64,000 nucleotides of DNA from assembly GCF_000148525.1 (NCBI RefSeq), contig NZ_AEDU01000019.1, positions 33,267 to 97,266 on the forward strand. Direction: 5' to 3'. Numbering within the stretch: position 1 is the stretch's first letter; each line of letters starts with the position of its first letter. The translations under genes were made by a program, and so were the position numbers. Below the pieces are notes generated by a model. It did no database searches. It was not told where the DNA came from and worked only from the letters and a program-made list of their open reading frames with translations. The stretch comes from Streptococcus mitis SK564 (GTDB taxonomy: Bacteria; Bacillota; Bacilli; Lactobacillales; Streptococcaceae). Below are positions 49,229 to 58,909 of the stretch, one piece after another.

Positions 49229-49849
49229 ATGAAATCAATGAGAATCTTATTTTTGTTAGCTTTAATTCAAATCAGTTTGAGTAGCTGTTTCCTATGGAAG
49301 GAATGCATCTTGTCCTTTAAACAAAGTACAGCTTTTTTCATCGGAAGTATGGTCTTCGTTTCAGTAATCTGTGCTGGAGTAAATTATCTTTATACCCGTA
49401 AGCAAGAAGTCCATAGTGTCCTAGCCAGTAAGAAGTCGGTGAAGCTTTTTTATAGTATGTTACTCTTAATTAATTTGTTAGGAGCTGTTCTTGTCTTGTC
49501 AGATAACTTGTTCATCAAAAATACGCTGCAGCAAGAATTAGTTGATTTTTTATTGCCATCCTTTTTCTTTCTATTTGGGCTAGATTTGTTGATTTTTTTA
49601 CCCTTGAAAAAATACATGCGCGATTTTCTTGCTATGCTAGACAGAAAAAAGACAGTATTGGTGACTATTTTAGCAACACTTCTTTTCTTAAGAAATCCAA
49701 TGACCATTGTCTCACTTCTGATTTATGTTGGACTGGGTTTGTTTTTTGCAGCCTATCTTGTCCCAAATTCTGTTAAAAAGGAAGTTTCCTTTTATGGTCA
49801 TATTTTCCGAGATCTTGTATTGGTCATTGCTACGCTCATTTTCTTTTAG
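49229..49849 (+). CDS. membrane protein of unknown function
   Basis: 206 residues with about six hydrophobic segments and few charged loops; no motif I recognise. The -10 TATAAT at 49199-49204 and a GGAAGGGAG SD serve it. It is a conserved neighbour of tsaE in pneumococcus as I recall it. Confidence 0.65.
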   Translation: MKSMRILFLLALIQISLSSCFLWKECILSFKQSTAFFIGSMVFVSVICAGVNYLYTRKQEVHSVLASKKSVKLFYSMLLLINLLGAVLVLSDNLFIKNTLQQELVDFLLPSFFFLFGLDLLIFLPLKKYMRDFLAMLDRKKTVLVTILATLLFLRNPMTIVSLLIYVGLGLFFAAYLVPNSVKKEVSFYGHIFRDLVLVIATLIFF

Positions 49850-49918
49850 AGCAAGCCTATTTTTGTGGATGTTATGATGGTAAGTTTAGCAGGAAAATAG
49901 ACACAAAAGAAAAGTTTT

Positions 49919-49933
49919 TGGTATAATAAGAGT
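49919..49933 (+). promoter_or_regulatory. promoter giving a probably leaderless tsaE mRNA
   Basis: TGGTATAAT (hexamer 49922-49927) ends six bases before the ATG at 49934, the same distance as at ruvB and dinF. No SD. Confidence 0.62.
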
Positions 49934-50377
49934 ATGTACACAAAAAATGAAGAAGAGCTGCAAGCCTTAGGGGAGCGTTTGGGTCATCTATTAGAAAAGA
50001 ATGATGTTTTAATCTTAACTGGAGAACTTGGAGCAGGCAAAACGACCTTTACAAAAGGACTTGCTAAAGGTTTACAGATTTCTCAAATGATTAAAAGTCC
50101 AACCTATACTATCGTAAGAGAGTATGAAGGCAGACTGCCACTTTATCACCTAGATGTTTATCGTATTGAAGGAGATGCGGATTCTATCGATTTGGATGAG
50201 TTTCTCTTTGGTGGCGGGGTGACTGTCATCGAGTGGGGGAATCTTTTAGGTGATGCCTTACCAGATACTTATTTAGAGTTGGAAATTCTAAAAGAAGAAG
50301 ACGGTCGCAGATTAAACTTCAAAGCCAAGGGTTTGCGTGCAGAAAAACTCTTAAAGGAGCTTCAACATGGAGTATGA
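49934..50377 (+). CDS. tsaE: tRNA t6A biosynthesis ATPase TsaE
   Basis: 147 residues. Walker A LTGELGAGKTTFTKG (about 34-48), then SPTYTIVREYEG and VIEWGNLL, all TsaE signatures. It acts with TsaB/TsaD in making N6-threonylcarbamoyladenosine at A37 of tRNAs. The next gene overlaps its end by 11 bases. Confidence 0.94.
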   Translation: MYTKNEEELQALGERLGHLLEKNDVLILTGELGAGKTTFTKGLAKGLQISQMIKSPTYTIVREYEGRLPLYHLDVYRIEGDADSIDLDEFLFGGGVTVIEWGNLLGDALPDTYLELEILKEEDGRRLNFKAKGLRAEKLLKELQHGV

Positions 50378-50885
50378 GTTGCTCATTAGGGAAGCAGAAG
50401 TTGAAGATGCGGCTGAATTAGTATCATTTTTAAATCGTGTCAGTGTAGAAACAGATTTTACCAGTCTGGACAGGAATGGCATTTTGATGACAGATACTGA
50501 GATGGAGTTGTTTTTGGATAAACAGGCTCACTCTGAAAATCAAATCACTTTACTGGCCTTGCTGAATGATGAAATTGCTGGTCTTGTGAATATCACAGCT
50601 GATCAACGCAAGAGAGTTCGTCATATTGGAGATCTCTTTATTGTGATTGGTAAGAAGTATTGGAATAATGGACTAGGAAGTTTGTTACTTGAAGAAGTCG
50701 TAGAATGGGCGCAGGCTAGTGGCATTCTTCGTCGACTTCAACTAACTGTCCAAACTCGCAATCAGGGCGCAGTTCATTTATATCAAAAGCATGGCTTTGT
50801 AATTGAAGGTAGACAAGAGCGCGGTGCGTACATAGAAGAAGGGAAATTTATAGATGTTTACCTGATGGGTAGACTGATAGATTGA
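50367..50885 (+). CDS. GNAT acetyltransferase
   Basis: 172 residues. Acetyl-CoA loop in VIGKKYWNNGLGSLLLEEVVEWAQ; C-terminal NQGAVHLYQKHGFVIEGRQERGAY. RimI-like in layout but the substrate is not clear. Starts inside tsaE with its own AAGGAG SD, so coupled; the LCP gene follows after 7 bases. Confidence 0.85.
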   Translation: MEYELLIREAEVEDAAELVSFLNRVSVETDFTSLDRNGILMTDTEMELFLDKQAHSENQITLLALLNDEIAGLVNITADQRKRVRHIGDLFIVIGKKYWNNGLGSLLLEEVVEWAQASGILRRLQLTVQTRNQGAVHLYQKHGFVIEGRQERGAYIEEGKFIDVYLMGRLID

Positions 50886-50892
50886 TAGAAAT

Positions 50893-51909
50893 ATGATTAA
50901 AAAAATTATTGGAATGGTGCTAGCTTTTCTAGCTGTGACAGTTTTGGGTGTCGGTGTTTTTGCTTATACTATTTATCAGCAAGGCACACAAACCTTATCA
51001 AAGACCTATAAAAAAATCGGAGAAGAAACCAAGGTTATTGAAGCAACAGAGCCTTTGACCATTCTGTTAATGGGGGTTGATACTGGGAATGTAGAGCGTA
51101 CAGATCAGTGGGCTGGAAATAGTGATTCCATGATTCTCTTGACTGTCAATCCACATACTAAGAAGACCATGATGTTGAGTTTGGAGCGTGATATCCTGAC
51201 TAAAATTCAACATAAAGATGGTAGTATTGAAGAAGCGAAGTTAAACGCTGCCTATGCTGGTGGTGGTGCAGAACTTGCTATAGAAACAATTCAAAAGATG
51301 ATGAATATCCATATCGATCGCTACATTATGGTTAATATGCAAGGATTACAACAATTAGTCGATGCAGTGGGAGGTATTACGGTCAATAATACACTAGGTT
51401 TCCCGATCTCTATCAGTGACCAAGAAGAATTTAACACCATTTCTATCGGTGTTGGAGAGCAGACAATAAATGGAGAAGAAGCGCTTGTTTATTCACGCAT
51501 GCGTTATCAAGACCCAGAAGGAGACTACGGACGTCAGAAGCGTCAGCGTGAAGTCATTCAAAAAGTTGTTGAAAAAGTTCTTAGTTTGAATAGTGTCAGT
51601 CACTACCAGTCTATCTTAAAAGCCCTAAGTACTAATATGCAGACCAATATTGATTTGTCTGCAAAAAGTATCCCTAACTTGCTAGGCTATAAAGATTCAT
51701 TTAAAACCATTGAAACACAACAGTTGAAGGGTGAAGGGGAGATGCTACAAGGCGTTTCTTATCAAATTGTTACGAGAAGCCATATGTTGGAAATGCAGAA
51801 TCTTTTGAGACGTTCTTTGGGACAAGAAGAAGTCACTCAGCTTGAAACAAATGTTGTCTTATTTGAAGATTTATTTGGACGAACACCTGTTGGTGACGAA
51901 GACAATTAA
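50893..51909 (+). CDS. LytR-CpsA-Psr family wall polymer ligase
   Basis: 338 residues. N-terminal membrane anchor (about 4-28) and an extracellular LCP domain: LLMGVDTGN, DSMILLTVNPHTKKTMMLSLERD, DRYIMVNMQGLQQLVDAVGG, ALVYSRMRYQDPEGDYGRQKRQREV. LCP proteins transfer teichoic acid or capsule from undecaprenyl carrier to peptidoglycan. Pneumococcal relatives at this place are called lytR/brpA. Ended by a hairpin at 51930-51957. Confidence 0.92.
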   Translation: MIKKIIGMVLAFLAVTVLGVGVFAYTIYQQGTQTLSKTYKKIGEETKVIEATEPLTILLMGVDTGNVERTDQWAGNSDSMILLTVNPHTKKTMMLSLERDILTKIQHKDGSIEEAKLNAAYAGGGAELAIETIQKMMNIHIDRYIMVNMQGLQQLVDAVGGITVNNTLGFPISISDQEEFNTISIGVGEQTINGEEALVYSRMRYQDPEGDYGRQKRQREVIQKVVEKVLSLNSVSHYQSILKALSTNMQTNIDLSAKSIPNLLGYKDSFKTIETQQLKGEGEMLQGVSYQIVTRSHMLEMQNLLRRSLGQEEVTQLETNVVLFEDLFGRTPVGDEDN

Positions 51910-51929
51910 CTTTCTTGATACAAATAAAA

Positions 51930-51963
51930 AATTAATCGTGGGAAATTTCCTGCGATTTTTTCA
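51930..51963 (+). terminator. terminator before the competence block
   Basis: AATCGTGGGAAA pairs with TTTCCTGCGATT, then T-run. It isolates cinA from upstream transcription. Confidence 0.75.
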
Positions 51964-51969
51964 AAAAAA

Positions 51970-51977
51970 TACGAATA
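51970..51977 (+). promoter_or_regulatory. ComX (sigma X) box of the cinA-recA operon
   Basis: TACGAATA, the exact com-box/cin-box octamer for the competence sigma factor. It is 17 bases before the cinA ATG; the transcript leader would therefore be very short but still contains the AGGAGG SD (51985-51990). Confidence 0.88.
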
Positions 51978-51994
51978 GATAGGTAGGAGGAAAC

Positions 51995-53251
51995 ATGAAA
52001 GCAGAAATCATTGCTGTTGGAACAGAGATTTTGACAGGGCAGATTGTCAATACCAATGCTCAGTTTTTGTCGGAAAAACTAGCAGAGATTGGGGTGGATG
52101 TTTATTTTCAGACGGCTGTAGGAGACAATGAAGCTCGTCTATTATCCCTGCTTGAGATTGCCAGTCAACGTAGCAGTCTGGTGATTTTGACAGGTGGTTT
52201 AGGGCCGACTGAGGACGATTTGACAAAACAAACTCTGGCTAAATTTTTAGGGAAGGAATTAGTCTTCGATCCTCAGGCACAAGAAAAGTTAGATGTATTT
52301 TTCGCCCAGAGACCAGACTATGCCCGAACACCGAATAATGAAAGACAAGCTCAAATTGTAGAAGGTGCGACTCCACTGCCAAACGAAACAGGACTGGCTG
52401 TGGGAGGAATATTGGAAGTCGATGGAGTGACCTACGTTGTCCTTCCAGGTCCACCAAGTGAATTGAAACCCATGGTCTTAAACCAACTTCTACCCAAGTT
52501 GATGACAGGGAGCAAGCTGTATTCCCGAGTTCTTCGTTTCTTTGGAATTGGCGAAAGTCAGTTGGTGACCATTTTGGCTGATTTAATTGATAATCAAACC
52601 GATCCGACCTTGGCCCCTTATGCCAAGACAGGAGAAGTCACTCTGCGTCTGTCAACAAAAGCTAGCAGTCAAGAAGAGGCGAATCAAGCGCTGGATATCT
52701 TAGAAAACCAAATCTTGAATTGCCAAACTTTTGAAGGCCTTTCTTTACGAGAACTTTGTTATGGTTATGGGGAAGAGACTAGTTTAGCCAGCATTGTGGT
52801 AGAAAAGCTGAAAAGGCAAGGGAAAACTATCACGGCTGCAGAGAGTTTGACGGCAGGGCTTTTCCAAGCTAGGGTAGCGGATTTTTCAGGAGCTTCAAGT
52901 ATATTTAAGGGTGGTTTTGTAACCTATAGCTTGGAGGAAAAATCAAAGATGTTGGATATTCCTGCCAAGGATTTGGAAGAACATGGTGTGGTGTCTGCAT
53001 TTACAGCTCAGAAGATGGCTGAGCAGGCACGAATCAAGACCCAGTCTGATTTTGGAATGAGTTTGACTGGAGTGGCAGGGCCAGATAGCCTAGAAGGACA
53101 TCCAGCTGGGACAGTCTTCATAGGCTTGGCTCAAGAGCATGGAACTGAAGTTATCAAGGTTAATATTGGAGGCAGAAGTCGAGCAGATGTGCGTCACATT
53201 GCGGTTATGCATGCCTTTAACCTAGTTCGCAAGGCTTTATTAAGTGACTAA
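51995..53251 (+). CDS. cinA: competence/damage-inducible protein CinA
   Basis: 418 residues. The N-terminal MoCF-like domain ([45 protein letters not shown]) and the C-terminal amidohydrolase domain ([41 protein letters not shown]) are both complete. Relatives hydrolyse ADP-ribose and deamidate NMN; in streptococci CinA helps bring RecA to the membrane during competence. First gene after the ComX box. Confidence 0.96.
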   Translation: MKAEIIAVGTEILTGQIVNTNAQFLSEKLAEIGVDVYFQTAVGDNEARLLSLLEIASQRSSLVILTGGLGPTEDDLTKQTLAKFLGKELVFDPQAQEKLDVFFAQRPDYARTPNNERQAQIVEGATPLPNETGLAVGGILEVDGVTYVVLPGPPSELKPMVLNQLLPKLMTGSKLYSRVLRFFGIGESQLVTILADLIDNQTDPTLAPYAKTGEVTLRLSTKASSQEEANQALDILENQILNCQTFEGLSLRELCYGYGEETSLASIVVEKLKRQGKTITAAESLTAGLFQARVADFSGASSIFKGGFVTYSLEEKSKMLDIPAKDLEEHGVVSAFTAQKMAEQARIKTQSDFGMSLTGVAGPDSLEGHPAGTVFIGLAQEHGTEVIKVNIGGRSRADVRHIAVMHAFNLVRKALLSD

Positions 53252-53255
53252 CTTT

Positions 53256-53264
53256 TGATATAAT
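53256..53264 (+). promoter_or_regulatory. extended -10 promoter of recA
   Basis: TGATATAAT (hexamer 53259-53264) between cinA and recA supplies basal recA expression outside competence. Confidence 0.6.
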
Positions 53265-53305
53265 AGTAGATAGGTCTGAGGACCATTAGAATGTAGGAGA
53301 ATAGA

Positions 53306-54472
53306 ATGGCGAAAAAACCAAAAAAATTAGATGAAATTTCAAAAAAATTCGGGGCAGAACGTGAAAAAGCCTTGAATGACGCTCTTAAATTGATTGAGAA
53401 AGATTTTGGTAAGGGTTCAATCATGCGTTTGGGGGAACGTGCGGAGCAAAAGGTGCAAGTGATGAGCTCAGGTTCTTTAGCTCTTGACATTGCCCTTGGT
53501 TCAGGTGGTTATCCTAAGGGACGTATCATCGAAATCTATGGGCCAGAGTCATCTGGTAAGACAACGGTTGCCCTTCATGCAGTTGCGCAAGCGCAAAAAG
53601 AAGGTGGGATTGCAGCCTTTATCGATGCGGAACATGCCCTCGATCCAGCTTATGCTGCGGCCCTTGGGGTCAACATTGACGAATTGCTCTTGTCTCAACC
53701 AGACTCGGGAGAGCAAGGTCTTGAGATTGCAGGGAAATTGATTGATTCAGGTGCTGTAGATCTTGTCGTGGTCGACTCAGTTGCGGCCCTTGTACCTCGT
53801 GCGGAAATTGATGGAGATATCGGAGATAGCCACGTTGGTTTGCAGGCTCGTATGATGAGCCAGGCCATGCGTAAACTTGGTGCTTCTATTAATAAAACCA
53901 AAACAATTGCCATCTTTATCAACCAATTGCGTGAAAAAGTTGGAGTGATGTTTGGAAATCCAGAAACAACTCCTGGTGGACGTGCTCTGAAATTCTATGC
54001 TTCAGTGCGTTTGGATGTTCGTGGCAATACACAAATTAAGGGAACTGGTGACCAAAAAGAAACCAATGTTGGTAAAGAAACTAAGATTAAGGTTGTAAAA
54101 AACAAGGTAGCTCCACCGTTTAAGGAAGCCGTAGTTGAAATTATGTACGGAGAAGGAATTTCTAAGACTGGTGAACTCTTGAAGATTGCAAGCGACTTGG
54201 ATATTATCAAAAAAGCAGGGGCTTGGTATTCTTACAAAGATGAAAAAATTGGGCAAGGTTCTGAAAATGCTAAGAAATACTTGGCAGAGCACCCAGAAAT
54301 CTTTGATGAAATTGATAAGCAAGTCCGTTCTAAATTTGGCTTGATTGATGGAGAGGAAGCGTCAGAACAAGATACTGAAAACAAAAAAGATGAAGCAGCT
54401 CAAGTAGACTCTGTGAATGAAGAAGTAACTCTTGACCTAGGCGATGAGCTTGAAATCGAAATTGAAGAATAA
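53306..54472 (+). CDS. recA: recombinase RecA
   Basis: 388 residues. Walker [15 protein letters not shown] (about 75-88), Walker [14 protein letters not shown], loop 2 region around [30 protein letters not shown]. The acidic C-terminal tail is typical of streptococci. It drives strand exchange in repair and transformation. Followed by a hairpin terminator at 54481-54508 and then dinF. Confidence 0.98.
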   Translation: MAKKPKKLDEISKKFGAEREKALNDALKLIEKDFGKGSIMRLGERAEQKVQVMSSGSLALDIALGSGGYPKGRIIEIYGPESSGKTTVALHAVAQAQKEGGIAAFIDAEHALDPAYAAALGVNIDELLLSQPDSGEQGLEIAGKLIDSGAVDLVVVDSVAALVPRAEIDGDIGDSHVGLQARMMSQAMRKLGASINKTKTIAIFINQLREKVGVMFGNPETTPGGRALKFYASVRLDVRGNTQIKGTGDQKETNVGKETKIKVVKNKVAPPFKEAVVEIMYGEGISKTGELLKIASDLDIIKKAGAWYSYKDEKIGQGSENAKKYLAEHPEIFDEIDKQVRSKFGLIDGEEASEQDTENKKDEAAQVDSVNEEVTLDLGDELEIEIEE

Positions 54473-54480
54473 GCTGTCAA

Positions 54481-54508
54481 AGTAGTGGAGAAATCCACTG
54501 CTTTTTCG
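54481..54508 (+). terminator. terminator after recA
   Basis: AGTAGTGGA, GAAA loop, TCCACTGCT, then T-run. Read-through would carry competence transcription into dinF and lytA. Confidence 0.75.
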
Positions 54509-54571
54509 ATTCTTTGTTCAAGAATTCAGATTGCCTATAGTTTGCTGTTTCTTGTCGCTCCACTAGAAAGT

Positions 54572-54586
54572 TGATATAATAGCCTT
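54572..54586 (+). promoter_or_regulatory. promoter giving a probably leaderless dinF mRNA
   Basis: TGATATAAT (hexamer 54575-54580) ends six bases before the dinF ATG; no SD is present. Confidence 0.62.
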
Positions 54587-55957
54587 ATGAATAAAAAACG
54601 AACAGTGGATCTGATTCATGGTCCGATTCTTCCCTCGCTCTTAAGTTTCGCCTTTCCAATCTTGCTGTCTAATATTTTTCAGCAACTCTATAATACTGCT
54701 GATGTCTTGATTGTTGGACGATTTCTTGGTCAAGAATCCTTGGCTGCAGTAGGAGCGACGACAGCGATTTTTGACTTGATTGTAGGTTTTACTCTTGGTG
54801 TTGGCAATGGCATGGGAATTGTCATTGCCCGTTATTATGGAGCTCGGAATTTCACTAAAATCAAGGAAGCAGTAGCAGCAACCTGGATCTTAGGTGCTCT
54901 TTTGAGTGTTGTAGTGATGCTGCTGGGCTTTCTTGGATTGTATCCTCTCTTGCAATACCTAGATACCCCTGCAGAAATTCTTCCCCAATCCTATCAATAT
55001 ATTTCTATGATTGTGACCTGTGTTGGTGTCAGTTTTGCCTATAATCTTTTTGCAGGCTTGTTGCGGTCTATTGGGGACAGTCTAGCTGCCCTTGGATTTT
55101 TGATTTTTTCTGCCTTGGTCAATGTAGCTCTGGATCTCTATTTTATTACGCAATTGCATCTGGGAGTTCAATCCGCGGGGCTAGCTACCATCATTTCGCA
55201 AGGCTTATCAGCGGTTCTCTGTTTTTATTATATCCGTAAGAGTGTGCCAGAACTTTTGCCTCAACTCAAGCATTTCAAATGGGACAAGGACTTATACGCG
55301 GATCTCTTGGAGCAAGGTTTGGCTATGGGCTTGATGAGTTCAATTGTGTCCATCGGCAGTGTGATTTTACAGTCTTCTGTTAATACCTTTGGTGCTGTAA
55401 TTATTAGTGCCCAGACGGCGGCTCGCCGCATTATGGCCTTCGCCCTTCTTCCCATGACCGCTATTTCTGCATCAATGACGACCTTTGCCTCTCAGAATCT
55501 TGGGGCTAAGCGACCAGACCGCATTGTTCAAGGTCTTCGAATCGGCAGTCGTTTAAGTATGTCCTGGGCAGTGTTTGTTTGTGTCTTCCTCTTTTTTGCC
55601 AGTCCAGCCTTGGTTTCTTTCTTGGCTAGTTCGACAGATGCTTACTTGATAGAAAATGGAAGTCTCTATCTGCAAATCAGCTCAGCTTTTTATCCTATTT
55701 TGAGTCTCTTACTGATTTATCGCAATTGTTTGCAGGGCTTGGGGCAGAAAGTCCTTCCTCTAGTTTCCAGCTTTATAGAACTAATCGGGAAAATCGCTTT
55801 TGTGGTCTTGATTATCCCTTGGGCAGGCTATAGAGGAGTTATTCTTTGCGAACCTCTAATCTGGGTTGCCATGACAGTTCAACTGTACTTCTCATTATTC
55901 CGTCACCCCTTGATAAAAGAAGGCAAGGAAATCTTGGCAGATAAAGTAGCATCCTAG
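54587..55957 (+). CDS. dinF: MATE-family efflux protein DinF
   Basis: 456 residues with twelve membrane segments in two MATE halves (LSNIFQQLYNTADVLIVGRFLGQESLAAVGAT in the first). In pneumococcus DinF is part of the competence-induced cinA-recA-dinF-lytA block and is linked to oxidative stress and toxic compound efflux. Start chosen at MNKKRTVDLIHG, with the promoter immediately before it. Confidence 0.93.
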   Translation: MNKKRTVDLIHGPILPSLLSFAFPILLSNIFQQLYNTADVLIVGRFLGQESLAAVGATTAIFDLIVGFTLGVGNGMGIVIARYYGARNFTKIKEAVAATWILGALLSVVVMLLGFLGLYPLLQYLDTPAEILPQSYQYISMIVTCVGVSFAYNLFAGLLRSIGDSLAALGFLIFSALVNVALDLYFITQLHLGVQSAGLATIISQGLSAVLCFYYIRKSVPELLPQLKHFKWDKDLYADLLEQGLAMGLMSSIVSIGSVILQSSVNTFGAVIISAQTAARRIMAFALLPMTAISASMTTFASQNLGAKRPDRIVQGLRIGSRLSMSWAVFVCVFLFFASPALVSFLASSTDAYLIENGSLYLQISSAFYPILSLLLIYRNCLQGLGQKVLPLVSSFIELIGKIAFVVLIIPWAGYRGVILCEPLIWVAMTVQLYFSLFRHPLIKEGKEILADKVAS

Positions 55958-56068
55958 CTCGATTTGCTGAATAAAATCCATTTCCTCTAGTGAAAATCGA
56001 AAAAACTTGTGCTGTCATCTTTAGTTTGGTCTTGAAAACAGTTTAACAGACTTTTGACTTCTTTTATA

Positions 56069-56077
56069 TGATATAAT
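56069..56077 (+). promoter_or_regulatory. extended -10 promoter of lytA
   Basis: TGATATAAT (hexamer 56072-56077) about 255 bases before the lytA ATG. The leader holds a perfect 12-bp inverted repeat, TTGTAGATAGAA (56156-56167) and TTCTATCTACAA (56218-56229). No gene was seen in this 375-base gap. Confidence 0.55.
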
Positions 56078-56332
56078 AAAGTATAGTATTTATGAAAAGG
56101 ACATATAGAGACTGTAAAAATATACTTTTGAAAAGCTTTTTAGTCTGGGGTGTTATTGTAGATAGAATGCAGACCTTGTCAGTCCTATTTACAGTGTCAA
56201 AATAGTGCGTTTTGAAGTTCTATCTACAAGCCTAATCGTGACTAGGATTGTCTTCTTTGTAAGGTAGAAATAAAGGAGTTTCTGGTTCTGGATTGTAAAA
56301 AATAAGTTGTCTTAATTGATAAGGAGTAGAAT

Positions 56333-57283
56333 ATGGAAATTGATGTGAGTAAATTAAGAACAGATTTGCCTCAAGTCGGCGTGCAACCATATAGGCAAGT
56401 CCATGCTCATTCCACAGGCAACCGTAACTCAACGGTGCAAAATGAGGCTGACTACCATTACAGAAAAGATCCTGAATTGGGCTTCTTTTCTCACGTAGTC
56501 GGTAATGGTCGTGTTATGCAGGTAGGACCTGTTGATAATGGTGCCTGGGACGTTGGGGGCGGTTGGAATGCAGAAGGTTATGCACAAGTTGAACTGATTG
56601 AAAGTCATGAATCAAAAGAAGAGTTTCTGATTGACTATCGCCTCTATATCGAACTCTTGCGCAATCTAGCAGACGAGGCTGGGATACCTAAAACGCTTGA
56701 TACTGCTGATTTAGCAGGTATCAAGACACACGAATACTGCACCAATAACCAACCCGATAATAACTCAGATCACATTGACCCCTATCCTTATCTTGCCAAA
56801 TGGGGTATTAGCCGTGAGAAGTTTAAGCAGGATATTGAAAACGGCTTGACGATTGAAGCAGGATGGCAACAGAACGATACTGGCACCTGGTATGTACACT
56901 CAGACGGTTCTTATCCAAAAGATAAGTTTGAGAAAGTAAATGGTACTTGGTATTACTTTGACGGTTCAGGATATATGCTTGCAGACCGTTGGAAGAAGCA
57001 CATAGACGGCAACTGGTACTGGTTTGATCAGTCAGGCGAAATGGCTACAGGCTGGAAGAAAATCGCTGAGAAGTGGTACTATTTCGATGGAGAAGGTGCT
57101 ATGAAAACAGGCTGGATTAAATACAAGGAGACTTGGTACTATCTTGATAGTCAAAATGGGGACATGGTTTCCAATGCCTTTGTCAAATCAAATGATGGAT
57201 GGTATTACCTTAAAGAAGATGGTACGATAGCAGAAAAACCAGAATTTACAGTCGAGCCTGAAGGCTTGATAACAGTAAAATAA
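56333..57283 (+). CDS. lytA: N-acetylmuramoyl-L-alanine amidase LytA, atypical (short) form
   Basis: 316 residues. Amidase domain 1-165 with His26, Glu87 and His133 at the positions known for pneumococcal LytA. A set of choline-binding repeats follows to the C-terminus ([17 protein letters not shown]..., [15 protein letters not shown]). No signal peptide, as usual. Pneumococcal LytA has 318 residues; here a Thr-Gly pair before WYYLK is missing (junction 57199/57200), the deletion described for non-pneumococcal mitis-group LytA. AAGGAG SD. The last gene of the recA block and a late-phase autolysin. Confidence 0.95.
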   Translation: MEIDVSKLRTDLPQVGVQPYRQVHAHSTGNRNSTVQNEADYHYRKDPELGFFSHVVGNGRVMQVGPVDNGAWDVGGGWNAEGYAQVELIESHESKEEFLIDYRLYIELLRNLADEAGIPKTLDTADLAGIKTHEYCTNNQPDNNSDHIDPYPYLAKWGISREKFKQDIENGLTIEAGWQQNDTGTWYVHSDGSYPKDKFEKVNGTWYYFDGSGYMLADRWKKHIDGNWYWFDQSGEMATGWKKIAEKWYYFDGEGAMKTGWIKYKETWYYLDSQNGDMVSNAFVKSNDGWYYLKEDGTIAEKPEFTVEPEGLITVK

Positions 57284-57310
57284 TAATGGAATGTCTTTCA
57301 AATCAGAACA

Positions 57311-57357
57311 GCGCATATTATTAGGTCTTGAAAAGCCTTAATAGTATGCGTTTTCTG
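57311..57357 (+). terminator. terminator of lytA
   Basis: A long imperfect stem CGCATATTATTAGG/CCTTAATAGTATGCG around TCTTGAAAAG, then TTTT. A related hairpin in inverted loop orientation occurs at 61579-61622. Confidence 0.75.
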
Positions 57358-57434
57358 ATGGAGATATTTACTTCAATTTTTGCTACTATATTAAATAAAA
57401 ATCAAACTATAAAGTTATTCTCAAATAAAGTCTA

Positions 57435-57593
57435 ATACTCTTTGAAAATCTCATCAACCAGGTCAGCTTCCATCTGCAACCTCAAAACAGTGTTTTGAGC
57501 TGACTTCGTCAGTCTTATCTACAACCTCAAAACAGTGTTTTTAGCAGCCTGCGGCTAGTTTCCTAGTTTGCTCTTTGATTTTCATTGAGTATA
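57435..57593. repeat. BOX element (A-B-C form)
   Basis: Ends ATACTCTTTGAAAATCTCATC and TTGATTTTCATTGAGTATA, with two CCTCAAAACAGTGTTTT-type hairpins, so one boxB unit is present. The sequence from 57594 to the next promoter contains only a BOX-like scrap (CTGTTTTGAGGTTGAAGATA) and no gene. Confidence 0.85.
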
Positions 57594-57735
57594 AATTTGA
57601 CAATGTAAACCGAGTCGGATAGCTTTAAGTACTGTTTTGAGGTTGAAGATACGATTTTTGATAGGAACTCATCAAATAGGTTTAATATCATCAATTTTGG
57701 ATTTTTAAGCAGCACCAATAAATTGCTTTCTTGTT

Positions 57736-57790
57736 TTGTCATAATTTTTTTATTTTAAAAATTGACTTTATGACAAGAGTGTGCTATTCT
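57736..57790 (+). promoter_or_regulatory. promoter and operator of the Xre-ImmA-PIN genes
   Basis: TTGACT (57762-57767), 17 bp, TATTCT (57785-57790). A perfect 9-base inverted repeat TTGTCATAA (57736-57744) and TTATGACAA (57768-57776) brackets the -35. The Xre protein probably binds it and represses its own operon. Confidence 0.7.
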
Positions 57791-57811
57791 TTTTATGAGA
57801 GGTGTATGAAT

Positions 57812-58150
57812 ATGATAAATGTATGTGATGTTGGAAAAAGAATAAAAGAACTTAGAATATCTTCAAATCTTACTCAAGATAAGATTGCTGAATATTTGTC
57901 TTTGAATCAAAGCATGATTGCCAAAATGGAAAAAGGTGAAAGGAATATCACGTCGGATGTTATTGAGAAACTATCTGCCCTATTTTGTTGTACGGTTGAA
58001 TATCTTTTGTTTGGCGAACAAGCTGAACAACAGTGTGTCATATCGTTTAGAAAAAATAAAATAGTAGACCAAGATCTTAAAGTTTTAGCGAAAATCAATA
58101 AAATTGTATTGAATCAATTTGAGATAGATCAGCTATTGGAGACAAAATAA
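57812..58150 (+). CDS. Xre-family transcriptional regulator
   Basis: 112 residues if started at ATG 57812; ATG 57806 is also possible (AGAGG SD 57798-57802). The HTH covers about 8-65 (IKELRISSNLTQDKIAEYLSLNQSMIAKMEKGERNI). The short C-terminal part is charged. Its stop touches the ATG of the ImmA-like gene. It is likely the repressor or antitoxin-like member of the trio. Confidence 0.85.
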   Translation: MINVCDVGKRIKELRISSNLTQDKIAEYLSLNQSMIAKMEKGERNITSDVIEKLSALFCCTVEYLLFGEQAEQQCVISFRKNKIVDQDLKVLAKINKIVLNQFEIDQLLETK

Positions 58151-58909
58151 ATGATTGATAAAATGGATTTAAGTAATAAAGCTTCAAATCTTAGAAAAAA
58201 GTTGGGAGCTGATGGTGAAGCGCCGATAGATATTTTTAAATTGGTACAAAAGATAGAAAATTTGACGCTGGTATTTTATGGACTCGGAAAGAATATTAGC
58301 GGAGTCTGTTATAAAGGAACTCAGTCAAGTCTCATTGTAATCAATTCAGACATGTCATTAGGAAGGCAAAGATTTTCTTTAGCACATGAACTGTATCATC
58401 TTTATTATGATGAGGTGAAGAAGAGTTCAGTCAGTTTTATTTTGATTGGTGAAGGAGATGAAACTGAAAGAAAAGCGGATCAGTTTGCTTCTTATTTTTT
58501 AATTTCCCCATCTTCACTGTATAGGATGGTTGAGGAAATAAGAGAAAATGCCAATAGAACTCATCTTGAAGTAGAAGATATTATAAAATTAGGTCAGTTT
58601 TATGGTATCAGTCATAAAGCTATGTTATATAGATTGAGGAATGATGGATACCTTGACGCAGAAGAAATTAAAAATATGGATATTAGTGTTATAGAGACAG
58701 CTTCAAGATTAGGCTATGATACAAGTTTATATCGTCCTTTGTCAGAAAGTAAAAAGGAAATGGTATTAGGACACTATATTAAATCGACTGAACAACTTTT
58801 AGAAAATAACAGAATTTCGCAAGGGAAGTATGAGGAACTGCTACTAGATGCTTTCAGATATGATATTGTATATGGGCTAGATGAAGAGGGGGAGTTGTCG
58901 TTTGACTAG
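58151..58909 (+). CDS. ImmA/IrrE-family metallopeptidase
   Basis: 252 residues. Zinc motif HELYH in RFSLAHELYHLYYDE (about 79-93) and the third-ligand region ETERKADQFASYFL. Members of this family cut Xre-type repressors on ICEs and phages or regulate TA systems, so its target is probably the Xre protein encoded just before. The C-terminal 90 residues are helical with no recognised domain. Starts one base after the Xre stop. Confidence 0.87.
   Translation: MIDKMDLSNKASNLRKKLGADGEAPIDIFKLVQKIENLTLVFYGLGKNISGVCYKGTQSSLIVINSDMSLGRQRFSLAHELYHLYYDEVKKSSVSFILIGEGDETERKADQFASYFLISPSSLYRMVEEIRENANRTHLEVEDIIKLGQFYGISHKAMLYRLRNDGYLDAEEIKNMDISVIETASRLGYDTSLYRPLSESKKEMVLGHYIKSTEQLLENNRISQGKYEELLLDAFRYDIVYGLDEEGELSFD

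Noticed and set aside
57435..57593. Possible CRISPR-like repeats
   Set aside because: The repeats are the internal hairpins of a BOX element, not evenly spaced direct repeats with unique spacers. No cas genes in the window.
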